NCBI RefSeq assembly: GCF_015207005.2
Contig: NZ_JADEXS020000001.1
Coordinates: forward strand, 3,410,001-3,474,000
Source: Desmonostoc muscorum LEGE 12446
GTDB taxonomy: Bacteria > Cyanobacteriota > Cyanobacteriia > Cyanobacteriales > Nostocaceae
Reading direction: 5' to 3'
Length of the DNA: 64,000 nt
Position numbers and translations under genes: made by a program
In this document: positions 28,839 to 38,109 of the stretch, piece after piece
Numbering within the stretch: the first letter of the stretch is position 1
Layout of the letters: each line of letters starts with the position of its first letter
The notes under the pieces: model-generated
The model's database searches: none
What the model was told of the DNA's origin: nothing
What the model saw: the letters and a program-made list of their open reading frames with translations, nothing else

Positions 28839-31166
28839 GTGCGAATTCCGCTAGATTACTACCGAATTTTAGGACTACCGTTAGCGGCAAGTGATGAACA
28901 ATTGCGGCAAGCGTACAGCGATCGCATTGTGCAATTGCCACGACGTGAGTATTCTCAGGCAGCAATTTCTTCTCGCAAACAACTTATAGAAGAAGCTTAC
29001 GTGGTTTTATCAGATCCAAAACAACGCAGTACCTACGATCACCTTTATCTTGCCCACGCCTATGACCCTGATAACGTTGCTGCTGGCACAGCAGCAGCAG
29101 AAAATCTCAGAGAAAGCCACAAAAGGGGTGTTGACGCCCAGAATTTGGGTATCGATGTTTCCCAAGAGGAATTAGTTGGCGCTTTGTTGATTTTGCAAGA
29201 ATTAGGGGAATATGAACTTGTACTAAAACTAGGTCGTCCGTACCTGGTGAATAAAAACGCTGTTGCAAGTAACAACAAGGGCAATAATCTCGCAGATGAA
29301 GAAATCACCGAAAGTCCTGAACGCCCAGATGTTGTTCTCACTGTCGCCCTTGCTTGTTTGGAACTGGGACGCGAACAGTGGCAGCAAGGTCACTACGAAA
29401 ATGCCGCTGTATCCTTAGAAACTGGTGAGGAATTGCTGGTACGCGAAGGGTTATTCGTCAGTGTACAAGCAGAAATTCAGGCAGATCTCTATAAATTACG
29501 ACCATATCGAATTTTAGAGTTACTGGCACTGCCTCAAGAAAAAACTGCCGAACGACGCCAAGGCTTGGAATTATTGCAAAACCTTTTAGAAGATCGTGGC
29601 GGCATTGATGGCACAAATAGCGATCGCTCTGGTTTAAACATAGATGATTTTCTGCGATTTATCCAGCAATTACGCAACCACTTAACAGTCGCAGAGCAAC
29701 AGAAATTATTTGAAGCAGAAAGTAAACGTCCTTCTGCTGTTGCCATTTATTTGGCTGTTTATGCCTTGATAGCAAGGGGATTTGCTCAACGACAACCCGC
29801 TTTAGTTCGCCAAGCAAAGCAAATGCTAGCGCGTCTGGGCAATCGCCAAGATGTACATTTAGAACAGTCGCTGTGTGCATTACTCTTGGGACAAACCGAA
29901 GAAGCAACTCGTGTTTTAGAACTTAGTCAGGAGTACGAAGCTTTAGCCTTTATTCGGGAAAAATCTCAAGATTCCCCAGATTTGTTACCAGGGCTGTGTT
30001 TATATACAGAACAGTGGTTGCAACACGAAGTATTTCCCCATTTTCGAGATTTGGCGAACCAGCAAGCTTCTTTAAAAGAATATTTTGCTAACCCACAGGT
30101 GCAAGCTTATTTAGAAGCATTGCCAACGGATGCCCAAACAACTAATGAATCTGGTGTAATTAATCCCCAGCTTTTTCAACAACCACAAACAAATAATCCA
30201 CGTTTTGCCAACAATTCAACTGGGACTTTTCGACAATTCGATCGCAATCCAACACCAGACCAAAATTTACCAGAAACACCAGCAAAAGAAACACCGCAAT
30301 ATTCAAATTTCTCGCCACCAAGATGGAATTCGTCTGAGGGTGTAAATCCAGAATTAACAGCTGCACCGCTTCCTACTGCTGAACGCACAACTAGAGGTAA
30401 TAATCACCATTGGAATGGTTCAGCTAGACCGGCTGCACCCGCTGAAAACCAAAAGCGTAGGCGAAGAAAACCTACTCAACCTGTTAACCGAGAGCGTATA
30501 CCTGATAATCGTCCTCGTCCACGTCCGCGACGGCGGCGGCGGACTTTTGCTAACACTATAGAAGGGAAAACACGGCTGGTGTGGAGAGTGTTTATTTCCC
30601 TAGTGATTATATTAGTTTTCTGGGTGTTAGCCACAACAGCATTTGGATGGATAAAAAATCTATTTTTTCCGACATCATCTCCCCGTGATTTACAGTTGTT
30701 CGTACAGATAAATCAACCACCAGTCTTTATTCCTGACCCAAAGAAGAAACCAGAATTCCCAGAAGGCGCTCTCACAAATGCAACGGCACAGGAAGTAATT
30801 CAAGATTGGCTATCTACCAAGGCCGCAGCTTTAGGGCCTAATCATCAAATTAATAATTTAGAGCAGATTTTAACTGGTTCAGCGTTGTCTCAATGGCGGC
30901 TGATTGCTCAACAAGATAGGATAGATAACCGCTATCGCAAGTACGCTCATAGCTTGAAGATTGAATCTGTAGAAAAAATTGATTTATTTAGCGATCGCGC
31001 CGCAGTGGAAGCTACGGTAAAAGAAGCGACACAGTTATATGAAAATGGTCAGTTTAAAAGTTCTTCTGATGAAAAGTTGCGAGTCAAGTATGATTTGGTT
31101 CGATACAACGGCAAATGGCGTATTCAGAGTATATCGGTTGTCGATCAAATAAGTTGGAATTTTTAG
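28839..31166 (+). CDS. ftn2: Cell-division protein Ftn2/ZipN (ARC6 homologue)
   Basis: A 775-residue protein. Residues 1-75 are a J-like domain (LDYYRILGLPLAASDEQLRQAY) lacking the HPD motif, followed by an alpha-helical middle to ~410. Residues ~410-570 are a low-complexity Pro/Asn/Arg-rich linker, and ~577-603 a single membrane helix (FISLVIILVFWVLATTAFGW). The C-terminal domain, ~640-775, is the IMS/DUF4101 fold (AQEVIQDWLSTKAAALGP; KYDLVRYNGKWRIQSI). Ftn2 anchors FtsZ to the inner membrane and organises the divisome; ARC6 is the plastid counterpart. Start is GTG 28839, chosen because MRIPLDYYRIL is the conserved beginning. Confidence 0.93.
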   Translation: MRIPLDYYRILGLPLAASDEQLRQAYSDRIVQLPRREYSQAAISSRKQLIEEAYVVLSDPKQRSTYDHLYLAHAYDPDNVAAGTAAAENLRESHKRGVDAQNLGIDVSQEELVGALLILQELGEYELVLKLGRPYLVNKNAVASNNKGNNLADEEITESPERPDVVLTVALACLELGREQWQQGHYENAAVSLETGEELLVREGLFVSVQAEIQADLYKLRPYRILELLALPQEKTAERRQGLELLQNLLEDRGGIDGTNSDRSGLNIDDFLRFIQQLRNHLTVAEQQKLFEAESKRPSAVAIYLAVYALIARGFAQRQPALVRQAKQMLARLGNRQDVHLEQSLCALLLGQTEEATRVLELSQEYEALAFIREKSQDSPDLLPGLCLYTEQWLQHEVFPHFRDLANQQASLKEYFANPQVQAYLEALPTDAQTTNESGVINPQLFQQPQTNNPRFANNSTGTFRQFDRNPTPDQNLPETPAKETPQYSNFSPPRWNSSEGVNPELTAAPLPTAERTTRGNNHHWNGSARPAAPAENQKRRRRKPTQPVNRERIPDNRPRPRPRRRRRTFANTIEGKTRLVWRVFISLVIILVFWVLATTAFGWIKNLFFPTSSPRDLQLFVQINQPPVFIPDPKKKPEFPEGALTNATAQEVIQDWLSTKAAALGPNHQINNLEQILTGSALSQWRLIAQQDRIDNRYRKYAHSLKIESVEKIDLFSDRAAVEATVKEATQLYENGQFKSSSDEKLRVKYDLVRYNGKWRIQSISVVDQISWNF

Positions 31167-31341
31167 GCGATGTTTACGAAGAGCTACGCCTAACGGAACT
31201 TAAACACAAAAGAAAAGAAAATACGGTATAATATTTTACGGTTTACCCAAAGATAAATTCGCTTTATTGTAACCAGGAGCAAAGAGAAGGTTATTCCCCC
31301 GTTTTTAAGGCTTGCTCGGGGGGATCTGGATATAAGCGTAG

Positions 31342-31360
31342 ACTTTTCAAACATCCTCTA
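31342..31360. repeat. Solitary MITE terminus
   Basis: ACTTTTCAAACATCCTCTA, identical (as complement) to the terminus at 50285-50305 and nearly identical to the ends of the 36740-36893 element. No partner end is visible nearby. It directly abuts the truncated acyltransferase relic. Confidence 0.55.
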
Positions 31361-31372
31361 AAGGGCAATGAT

Positions 31373-31725
31373 ATGTTCAGCCTAGTTTTGATTTTCAAGA
31401 AGTTTTTCGAGTTCCTTCTCGCTCGCCCCAATGAAGCACGTACAACAGTAGGTATGACCAATATTGGTCGAGTAAACATTCCTCAACTTTACGGTTCATT
31501 TAAACTAGAAGAAATCAGCAGCGTTGTAGCGCAGGCAGGTTTTGGGGGTTTTCTAGCTCCCGCTGTTACAAGCTTTCAGGGAAAATGCTTTTGAATTTCA
31601 TGTTTCCTGAGCCTTCAATCAGTCAATAAATTAGGTAAATTATGGCAAACAATGTAGTTTTCTGCCTTCTCGATGCTTTGCAAAACGAAAAATTAACTTT
31701 CGCCAATTATGTTCAAAACAACTAG
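31373..31725 (+). pseudogene. Remnant C-terminus of a condensation-domain/acyltransferase-type protein
   Basis: The reading RTTVGMTNIGRVNIPQLYG, then LEEISSVVAQAGFGGFLA, then VTSFQGK, followed after a one-base shift at the A-run 31582-31585 by MLLNFMFPEPSISQ, then two TAA stops and MANNVVFCLLDAL. This order resembles the end of condensation-domain-like acyltransferases (my recollection of the family, not a search). One frameshift, two in-frame stops and loss of the whole N-terminal part make it a relic. It lies 96 bp upstream of asnB, so both may be leftovers of a biosynthetic locus. Confidence 0.55.
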
Positions 31726-31821
31726 GGATTGGTTGGTGGTATTTTTAATATTAATGTTTATAAAAGATTAAAGAACACACTCTTAGAATCTCAAATCAGT
31801 CTGAAAGAATAGTGGTATTTT

Positions 31822-33747
31822 ATGTGTGGCATAGTAGCCTTGTTTTCCAAACAGGAACCAATTTCTGAATCATCTTTGAGACTAGGTATTGATTCCTTGA
31901 AGCATCGAGGTCCAGATGGACAAAAATTTTGGATTTCTCCAGATAGACGTGTTGCACTAGGACATACACGACTTAGTATTATCGACCTTCAAAACGGAGA
32001 TCAGCCGATTGCCAACCAAGATGAAACTCTACATATTATTGCCAATGGAGAGTTTTATGACTTCGAGCGTATACAGCGTGATTTGAAACAATGGGGATAT
32101 GAGCTAAAAACAAACTCTGATACTGAGATAGCTCTGCATCTATACAGCGAGTTTGGGACACAATGCCTGCATCATCTGAGGGGTGAGTTTGCTTTTGTTA
32201 TTTGGGATGAACGTAATGATTTGCTTTTTGCAGCACGAGATCGTTTTGGTATCAAGCCTTTGTATTACAGTATTTATGAAAATACTATTTATCTAGCTTC
32301 CGAAGTCAAAGCTTTATTTGCTGCGGGTGTCCCTAGTTATTGGGATCATGAATCTTTTTGGCAAGCTGAGTGCGGCATCTTAGCTCCAGACCGCACTATC
32401 TTTGCCAATGTTTACCAAGTACCACCAGGCTATTTTCTGTTGGCATCTCGCTCTGGAATACAACTGCATCGTTATTGGGATTTTGATTATCCGCTGATTA
32501 ATGATTCCTTACCTCAGTACAAAGCAGAGGATTATATTGAACAACTTCGCCATACATTAGATGAAGCTATCCAATTGCGTTTGAGGGCTGATGTGCCAGT
32601 TGGCTTTTATCTCAGTGGTGGTCTTGATTCATCTACAGTTTTAGGGATGGCAGCACATCATAGTTCTTCTCCTCTGAACGCATTTACTCTTGCTTTTGAC
32701 CATGAAGCTTATAACGAAGAACCAATTGCTCGTGAAATGGCAGCACATACTGGTGCTAATTTACAGACTATTCCTATTCGCCAATCGGACTTAGCTGAAC
32801 ATTTTGCAGATTCCATTTGGCATTGTGAAATGCTATGTATTAATCCCAACACAACTGCCAAATATCTGTTAAGTCGAGCGGCGCGAGATGCAGGTTATAA
32901 AGTTGTACTTACAGGTGAAGGCTCAGATGAAATATTTGGAGGCTATGCTCATTTCCGCCAAGATATGTTGCTCCAGAATCAACAAGGACAAGATGAGCAG
33001 ACAGTAAAACTTTTGTTAGAAGAACTGAAGTTAAAGAATAAAGTTTCAGTGGGATTATTAGCTGAAAATAGCTCAAGTCAAGCTTTAAATGGTGTTCAGC
33101 GTTTGTTAGGCTTTGCCCCTGCTTGGATGCAGGCTTCATCTGAGGGATATCTCAGGTCGGTTCCTTTATATTCACCAGACTTTCTTGCACAATTTTCACA
33201 CAGAGATGTTTATCGGATGTTTTTTAATCAGATAGATGTGCAAGAACAACTGAAGGGAAGGGAGCCTGTACACCAATCTCTCTATCTGTGGTCTAAAACT
33301 GTCTTACCTAATTACCTTTTACGGATGTTAGGTGATGGTGTTGAAATGGCACATTCTATTGAAGGGCGGCTTCCTTTTTTGGATCACAAAGTTGTGGAAT
33401 TAGTTTGCAATATGCCCGTTGCACTCAAGATTCGTGGACTGACTGAAAAATATGTACTAAGAGAAGCAGCAAAGCCGTTTATAACCGATACGATGTATAA
33501 CCGCCAAAAGCATCCATTTCTAGCTCCACCTTCAAGTGTCCAGCCAAATGAAGCCCTACAGCAACTTGTCCAAGATACTCTGCGGAGTTCTTTGATGTCT
33601 TCTGTTCCCTTCTATAACCATGCAGCAGTAATTAATTTACTTGATCAATTACCAACAATGAGTGAAAGCCAACGTATTTCCATCGATTTAGTTTTGATGA
33701 AAATGCTGAGTGCTTGTATTCTTCAAGAAAAATTCGGACTCATCTGA
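31822..33747 (+). CDS. asnB: Asparagine synthase (glutamine-hydrolysing)
   Basis: A 641-residue protein with an N-terminal class II glutamine amidotransferase domain (catalytic Cys2 after Met removal, MCGIVALFS; GHTRLSIIDL; NGEFYD). The C-terminal synthetase domain has the PP-loop SGGLDSS at residues 265-271 and TGEGSDEIFGGY. It converts aspartate, glutamine and ATP to asparagine. AsnB-like enzymes of this length also occur in natural-product clusters, where they amidate other carboxylates. The upstream acyltransferase relic leaves that possible. No other biosynthetic gene remains; the downstream genes are convergent dhaL/dhaK. Confidence 0.87.
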   Translation: MCGIVALFSKQEPISESSLRLGIDSLKHRGPDGQKFWISPDRRVALGHTRLSIIDLQNGDQPIANQDETLHIIANGEFYDFERIQRDLKQWGYELKTNSDTEIALHLYSEFGTQCLHHLRGEFAFVIWDERNDLLFAARDRFGIKPLYYSIYENTIYLASEVKALFAAGVPSYWDHESFWQAECGILAPDRTIFANVYQVPPGYFLLASRSGIQLHRYWDFDYPLINDSLPQYKAEDYIEQLRHTLDEAIQLRLRADVPVGFYLSGGLDSSTVLGMAAHHSSSPLNAFTLAFDHEAYNEEPIAREMAAHTGANLQTIPIRQSDLAEHFADSIWHCEMLCINPNTTAKYLLSRAARDAGYKVVLTGEGSDEIFGGYAHFRQDMLLQNQQGQDEQTVKLLLEELKLKNKVSVGLLAENSSSQALNGVQRLLGFAPAWMQASSEGYLRSVPLYSPDFLAQFSHRDVYRMFFNQIDVQEQLKGREPVHQSLYLWSKTVLPNYLLRMLGDGVEMAHSIEGRLPFLDHKVVELVCNMPVALKIRGLTEKYVLREAAKPFITDTMYNRQKHPFLAPPSSVQPNEALQQLVQDTLRSSLMSSVPFYNHAAVINLLDQLPTMSESQRISIDLVLMKMLSACILQEKFGLI

Positions 33748-33758
33748 TGTAATCATTT

Positions 33759-34400
33759 TCAAAATTCTCCAGAACTTTCCAACACCCCCAACAAACTCTT
33801 CAACATCAAATAAGCAGAAGTCCCTCCCGGATCTTGATGTCCAACACTCCTCTCTCCCAAATAACTAGCCCGTCCTTTTTTCGCCTGCATTGGTATAGTT
33901 TCCTCCAACGCCCTTTGGGCAGCGGCTACAGCCTGTTGCATAGCTTTCACAGTACCGTTATTTTGTTCTACAGCCTGCTGAAAAGCTCCCACAGCCGGAG
34001 ATAGCACATCTACCATTGTCTTATCCCCTAGTTGGGCTTTACCACGTTGCAGCACGCCATCTAAACCTGCTTGCAATAGCTCTAACATGTCTTGTTCTGT
34101 TAACTCATGCTTAAGAGTTACTGCTGCACTCGCTCGTAAAAACCAAGTACCGTAGAGAGGACCACTTGCACCGCCAATAGAGGAAATCAAAGTCATACTC
34201 ACGGTTTTGAGAATGCTGCCAATGTCCTTGTCTGCAACAGTGGGTAATTGAGCGATCGCTTTTTTAAACCCACGATCCATATTTATCCCGTGGTCAGCAT
34301 CTCCAATGGCTGCATCTAATTCTGTCAAATATGCTTTATTCTGCTCTATTTCCGATGCAAATGACTGCAACCATTGTAATATCTGCGCTTGACTGACCAT
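33759..34400 (-). CDS. dhaL: Dihydroxyacetone kinase, ADP/phosphate-handling subunit DhaL
   Basis: A 213-residue all-helical DhaL with the nucleotide/Mg-binding segment LDAAIGDADHGINMDRGF, SSIGGASGPLYGTWF, GDKTMVDVLSPA and GRASYLGERSVGHQDPG. ATG 34400 (MVSQAQ) was chosen. The open frame extends 29 codons further, but that part is encoded by an ATTCGTA tandem repeat and is unlikely to be translated. It works with DhaK, the next gene upstream, to phosphorylate dihydroxyacetone. DhaM, the PTS-linked donor, is not in the window, so the phosphate source for this pair is not shown. Confidence 0.9.
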   Translation of the reverse strand: MVSQAQILQWLQSFASEIEQNKAYLTELDAAIGDADHGINMDRGFKKAIAQLPTVADKDIGSILKTVSMTLISSIGGASGPLYGTWFLRASAAVTLKHELTEQDMLELLQAGLDGVLQRGKAQLGDKTMVDVLSPAVGAFQQAVEQNNGTVKAMQQAVAAAQRALEETIPMQAKKGRASYLGERSVGHQDPGGTSAYLMLKSLLGVLESSGEF

Positions 34401-34407
34401 ATCAAAA

Positions 34408-34440
34408 TAATTCGTAATTCGTAATTCGTAATTCGTAATT
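34408..34440. repeat. ATTCGTA heptamer STRR between dhaK and dhaL
   Basis: About four tandem copies of the 7-bp unit. They fill almost the whole spacer between the two co-transcribed genes and overlap the last codons of dhaK (stop near 34439). Confidence 0.8.
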
Positions 34441-35515
34441 ATGAAATTCCCCAGCGCCAACTCGGCGTTTTTACTGGTGCATCCCATAGCCGCATCATTT
34501 CATCATCTAACTTCAGCAGGGTAATGGAACAACCTTGCATTTCCAGAGATGTAATATAAGAGCCAATGAAGTTTCGTACAATCTGCAATCCTTGTTGTTG
34601 GCAGATTTCGGCGAGTTTGCGATAAACAAGATACAGTTCCGAAACCGGAGTTCCACCCATCCCGTTGACAAAAGCTAACACGCGATCGCCTTTTACAAGT
34701 GGTGGATCAATTAGTTCCACATCCGCCCATTCTCCCTTGTTTTCATCCCACTCGCGCAATGTGCGAGTGTATGCTGTATCCTCAATGAGCGATCGCGTCA
34801 AAATTTCGGTAATCTCATCTACTGATTTTATCGTTGTGCGTTCTGTTCCTGGTTCACCGTGAATACCGATACCTAATTCAATTTGGCGATCGCCCAATTC
34901 AAATGTTGGCGTTCCTTTGGCTGGCGTTGTACAAGAGGTCAGAGCAATTCCCATACTCCGCCCATGCAAATTTACCCGCCGACACAAATTTGCTAATTGT
35001 GATAAATCATACCCTTCTTCGGCTGCTGCGCCACAAATTTTTTCCGCCAATATTGTTGTTCCGACACCCCGTCGTCCTTGGGTATACAGGCTGTCCTTGA
35101 CTGCCACATCGTCATCAATCAAAATATTTAGCGATCGGATGCCCTCAGCATGAGCTAACTCCGTTGCCATTTCAAAATTCATCACATCACCACTATAATT
35201 TTTAACGATATAAAGGATACCAGCCCCTCCGTCTACTTGCTTAGCTGCTTCTAGCATTTGGTCAGGGGTAGGTGAAGTGAAAACTTCTCCAGGACAAGCT
35301 GCATCAAGCATTCCTCGTCCCACAAAACCAGCGTGCATCGGTTCGTGGCCGCTACCCCCACCAGAAATAATTGCTACTTTACCTTGTACAGGTGCATCGG
35401 CTCGATAGACAAAAGCAGGGTCATAGTTGACTTTAATTAAATCAGAATGAGCCGCCGCCATACCCTCTAGACTTTCCCGTACAAAGTCTTCTGGCTTGTT
35501 AATCAGCTTTTTCAT
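34439..35515 (-). CDS. dhaK: Dihydroxyacetone kinase, substrate-binding subunit DhaK
   Basis: A 358-residue DhaK. Substrate-binding segments include [17 protein letters not shown] near the N-terminus, [12 protein letters not shown], and [12 protein letters not shown], whose His forms the covalent hemiaminal with dihydroxyacetone. The C-terminal end (about 14 residues after MMRLWDAPV) overlaps the STRR region. It is the first gene of a dhaK-dhaL pair. Together they phosphorylate dihydroxyacetone to the glycolytic intermediate dihydroxyacetone phosphate. Length is normal for DhaK (about 356). Confidence 0.92.
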   Translation of the reverse strand: MKKLINKPEDFVRESLEGMAAAHSDLIKVNYDPAFVYRADAPVQGKVAIISGGGSGHEPMHAGFVGRGMLDAACPGEVFTSPTPDQMLEAAKQVDGGAGILYIVKNYSGDVMNFEMATELAHAEGIRSLNILIDDDVAVKDSLYTQGRRGVGTTILAEKICGAAAEEGYDLSQLANLCRRVNLHGRSMGIALTSCTTPAKGTPTFELGDRQIELGIGIHGEPGTERTTIKSVDEITEILTRSLIEDTAYTRTLREWDENKGEWADVELIDPPLVKGDRVLAFVNGMGGTPVSELYLVYRKLAEICQQQGLQIVRNFIGSYITSLEMQGCSITLLKLDDEMMRLWDAPVKTPSWRWGIS

Positions 35516-35640
35516 GGTTTGGTTGCTTGTGACAAAGAGGATTTGAATTGGGGACTAGGGACTGGGGACTGGGAAGATTTCATTGAATAATTAGTTTTTA
35601 ACAATCGCACCACATCATCAGCGCAGTATTTTTTTGCTTT

Positions 35641-36621
35641 CTACGCTGTGAGATTTGCTTCCAACCAGCTAAGTAAATCTTCAATGGCTGTAAAATCTAA
35701 TAAAGCCTCTCCAAGTGCTTCTAACTGCTCTAGAGAAAGAGTTTGAATACGCCTTTGCACCTCTTGTGGTAACTCTCCTACCCGTCTTTGTAGTTGCCGT
35801 AGCACGAGAGTTTGTCCTTGTTCTTGTTTCCCTTCCTGCTTGCCTTCTTGTTTCCCACGCTCGTAGCCAATGCGTTCGCCTGTGGTGATGTAGCTCATAG
35901 TCCGCTCCTGCTCAAACTGTTTAAACTCTTGCCAAAATTCTGCTTCCAAGGCTTTTGGTAAAATCATAACCCAATCAATAAATCGATACAGGTTACGAAT
36001 ATCTGTTTGTGGCAAGCCTAATTCATACAATCGGCGAATCAAGCTAAATTTCACAGCTTTACGTTCTTTGAGCTTTTTAGTTGTTTGCTGTGTCTGCAAA
36101 TGCGCCATTACTACAGTTGCAAATGGGTTGTCGCTGGCTTCTAATTCTTGCCAACGGTTTTGATAATCTAAAAGCTTGACGATGCCAAATTCAAAGTTCA
36201 GTCTGGTATGGGGATAACTATAACTATATTGGTTTGGTCGCCATGTTGGATCAGCATCACACAAAATCGCCAAACTTATGGCTCCTTGACCAAACTTATC
36301 AAATATTCGCAGATTGTAAGAAAACATTCTTTGGCTAAAAGCGTCTTCTGATTTGGCTTGGATTTCTACATGGATTAACAGCCAAATTTCTTGTCCTTGA
36401 AGTTGCCAAACCTTCACTAATTTATCTGCATATCGCCGACCTTGTTCTGCTTCGCGGGCGATTTGTTGAAATTCCTTATCCAGAAATTCGTGGGGACGTT
36501 GCCAATCTATTAATGCTGCTGTTTCGGGAAAGAAAAATTGCATAGCTTGGGGAAAGTAAGCTGATAAAATTTCTTTCCACGGGCTATCATTATCTGCTCT
36601 TTCTAGTTCTTCTAAACTCAT
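35641..36621 (-). CDS. PD-(D/E)XK-type transposase/nuclease-like protein with DUF4351 tail
   Basis: A 326-residue protein. The N-terminal ~200 residues contain FFPETAALIDWQRPHEFLDKEF and a predicted nuclease core ending in LLIHVEIQAK (the E-x-Q/K part of PD-(D/E)XK), as in the Rpn/PDDEXK_2 families that are very common in filamentous cyanobacteria. A run of GKQEGKQEGKQEQ (about 255-267) leads to a C-terminal leucine-rich DUF4351-like region (LRQLQRRVGELPQEVQRRI). ATG 36621 was preferred over an upstream TTG at 36636. Rpn proteins are DNA nucleases linked to recombination or defence; the role here is unknown. Confidence 0.75.
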   Translation of the reverse strand: MSLEELERADNDSPWKEILSAYFPQAMQFFFPETAALIDWQRPHEFLDKEFQQIAREAEQGRRYADKLVKVWQLQGQEIWLLIHVEIQAKSEDAFSQRMFSYNLRIFDKFGQGAISLAILCDADPTWRPNQYSYSYPHTRLNFEFGIVKLLDYQNRWQELEASDNPFATVVMAHLQTQQTTKKLKERKAVKFSLIRRLYELGLPQTDIRNLYRFIDWVMILPKALEAEFWQEFKQFEQERTMSYITTGERIGYERGKQEGKQEGKQEQGQTLVLRQLQRRVGELPQEVQRRIQTLSLEQLEALGEALLDFTAIEDLLSWLEANLTA

Positions 36622-36739
36622 ATATGGCGATCGCAATCAGCAAATACCAAAAAATCAATTATCACAACTCATACCACATGCGCGGCCTGTGTGAATTGTT
36701 TGTGAGTTTTTTGGCGATGCCTGGGTTGGGCTATGCCTA

Positions 36740-36893
36740 AGAGGTTGTTTGAAAAGTCAAAATGTATACTAAAAACCTCTCTCCTACAAGGAGAGAGGCT
36801 TTGAAACGCCCATTCCCTTGTAGGGAAGGCTTGCTCGGGGGGTTAGGTTTGGGAGGCTTATATGTTACCAAAAATACTTTTCAAGCATCCTCT
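36740..36893. repeat. 154-bp MITE, AGAGGWTGYTTGAAAAGT termini
   Basis: 18-bp inverted termini with two mismatches (36740-36757 and 36876-36893). The interior carries CCTCTCTCCT...GAGAGAGGC and CTTGCTCGGGGGGTTAGG. Half-copies lie at 31342-31360 and 50285-50305. It sits between the PDDEXK-type gene and the HMA gene. Confidence 0.65.
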
Positions 36894-36926
36894 AAGCCTT
36901 TTAGAGGCTATCCCATAATATTTAGC

Positions 36927-37508
36927 TCACTCATTACTTGTTGATTGTGGTTTGCTCACACCGTGCAGTTTAATAAAACTATCAAAGGCATACCACGCCA
37001 ACACATACCAAGGAATAATTTCAAATTGCAAACCCTTAGCTAGTAACTGTCTAATAGCAAGGATGCTCAATCCTAAGGGAAAAATAACGCGCAAGTCAAT
37101 TTCGCCTTTTGTTGCTAGTTCGACTCTTTTGTTTAAGTTCACAACTGCATTTGTAATGCCCACCGCCGCTTCAGATTTACCCTCAGTAATATCGGCGAAA
37201 ATAACTCCTAAATCTGTGAGTGTGGCAACTACATTTTTCAAAGTGTCATCTTTAGCATCGTGGTTGATCACAATACTACCGTGATCAATATTAGTCCGCA
37301 CTTGATTAATGTTTGGTTGTGCTTCTAATACATCAGCAATGCGTTGCATTTCCCCGTTTTGACGATGGGGTAGAGCAACTCTCAACCGTAGCCGTCCTGG
37401 GGTATTGCTAAGAATTTTTGTGGATATTGGTTTGGATAAATTGCTTAAAGCTGCTTGCTCAATAATTTTGGGCATCTTGGTGAGATTACCATGACTATTT
37501 GTCAACAC
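36927..37508 (-). CDS. HMA_2-type domain membrane protein of the metal-ATPase cluster
   Basis: A 193-residue protein. Residues ~28-100 form a ferredoxin-like HMA_2-type domain (TPGRLRLRVALP; INQVRTNIDHGSIVIN) without the CxxC metal motif of classic HMA domains. Two hydrophobic segments follow (about 143-157 and 167-180). GTG 37508 was chosen because GGAGGG lies 7 bases upstream. It is the last gene of a co-oriented group: two-domain HMA protein, HMA relic, P-type ATPase, DUF5132 protein, this gene. The PGRxRxR motif is shared by all HMA-type members of the group. It may present substrate or regulate the ATPase (inference). Confidence 0.75.
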   Translation of the reverse strand: MLTNSHGNLTKMPKIIEQAALSNLSKPISTKILSNTPGRLRLRVALPHRQNGEMQRIADVLEAQPNINQVRTNIDHGSIVINHDAKDDTLKNVVATLTDLGVIFADITEGKSEAAVGITNAVVNLNKRVELATKGEIDLRVIFPLGLSILAIRQLLAKGLQFEIIPWYVLAWYAFDSFIKLHGVSKPQSTSNE

Positions 37509-37542
37509 ACAACTGCCCTCCGGAGTTGCATTTTAAAGAAGG

Positions 37543-37703
37543 GGGTGGGGAGTGGGGAGTGGGGAGTGGGGAGATGAGGGGGATGAGGGAGCAGGGGAGG
37601 CAGGGGAGGCAGGGGAGGCAGGGGAGGCAGGGGGAGAAATAACCCATGCCCGATGCCCGATGCCCAATGCCCCATGCCCCATGCCCTATGCCCTATGCCC
37701 AAT
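37543..37703. repeat. Mixed STRR block downstream of the DUF5132 gene
   Basis: GGGGAGT heptamers (37543-37572), GGGGAGGCA nonamers (37590-37633) and CCCATGC/CCCTATG heptamers (37645-37703) in succession. It is non-coding and lies between two genes of the HMA cluster. Confidence 0.75.
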
Positions 37704-37731
37704 TCCCCTTTTTGACTTAGTTGGTGCAGTT

Positions 37732-38037
37732 TTAGACACCATTATCTGAGGTGTTGTCAATAGGGCTGCTAGCAGCTTCAAATACTGGAGTTTGCTTGTC
37801 TTCAGCCAGTTCGGCTCTGGCTTCAGCTACAATATCTTCCCAGCTTTCACCAAGTTCTGCAAAGGCTCCTTTGCTTTTTTCGTAGGCTAAAAGTCCGCCT
37901 TTGATTACAGACTTGGCTATGGGTTTACCAATTCCAGCGACGATGGGAATCAGAACAGGAGCCAGTATAACTGCGCCAATTCCAGCTACAATTCCCACAG
38001 GGCCAGCATCTTCAATGAAATCAGTAATTTTTGGCAT
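37732..38037 (-). CDS. DUF5132 small membrane protein next to the P-type ATPase
   Basis: A 101-residue protein. A glycine-rich hydrophobic N-terminal segment (about residues 12-38, GIVAGIGAVILAPVLIPIV) is followed by a charged amphipathic helix ending DIVAEARAELAED. This is the DUF5132 architecture. It resembles, in layout and in the VAEAR segment, the mycobacterial PacL/DUF1490 proteins that scaffold and feed metal to P-type ATPases; the likeness is my own reading. GGAGG lies 11 bases before ATG 38037. It sits 72 bp after the ATPase gene in the same direction. Confidence 0.8.
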   Translation of the reverse strand: MPKITDFIEDAGPVGIVAGIGAVILAPVLIPIVAGIGKPIAKSVIKGGLLAYEKSKGAFAELGESWEDIVAEARAELAEDKQTPVFEAASSPIDNTSDNGV

Positions 38038-38109
38038 AGTTAAAATTCCTCCAGTAAATTGAAAAATTGTCGTAAAGTTTTCTAGGATACTCTACCTAGA
38101 AGAGTTGTA

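Noticed and set aside
31373..31594. Short ORF before asnB considered as a RiPP (for example lasso-peptide) precursor, since lasso cyclases resemble AsnB
   Set aside because: A one-base correction extends it into an acyltransferase-like C-terminus, no B-protein or leader-peptidase gene is nearby, and asnB has the normal glutaminase domain.
34401..34487. 29-codon N-terminal extension of DhaL
   Set aside because: Encoded by ATTCGTA repeats ([11 protein letters not shown]); the conserved DhaL start is MVSQAQ at 34400.
35641..36621. PDDEXK-type gene considered as part of the adjacent HMA/ATPase module
   Set aside because: Separated by a MITE and over 300 bp, and this family is scattered widely in cyanobacterial genomes without metal-gene linkage.
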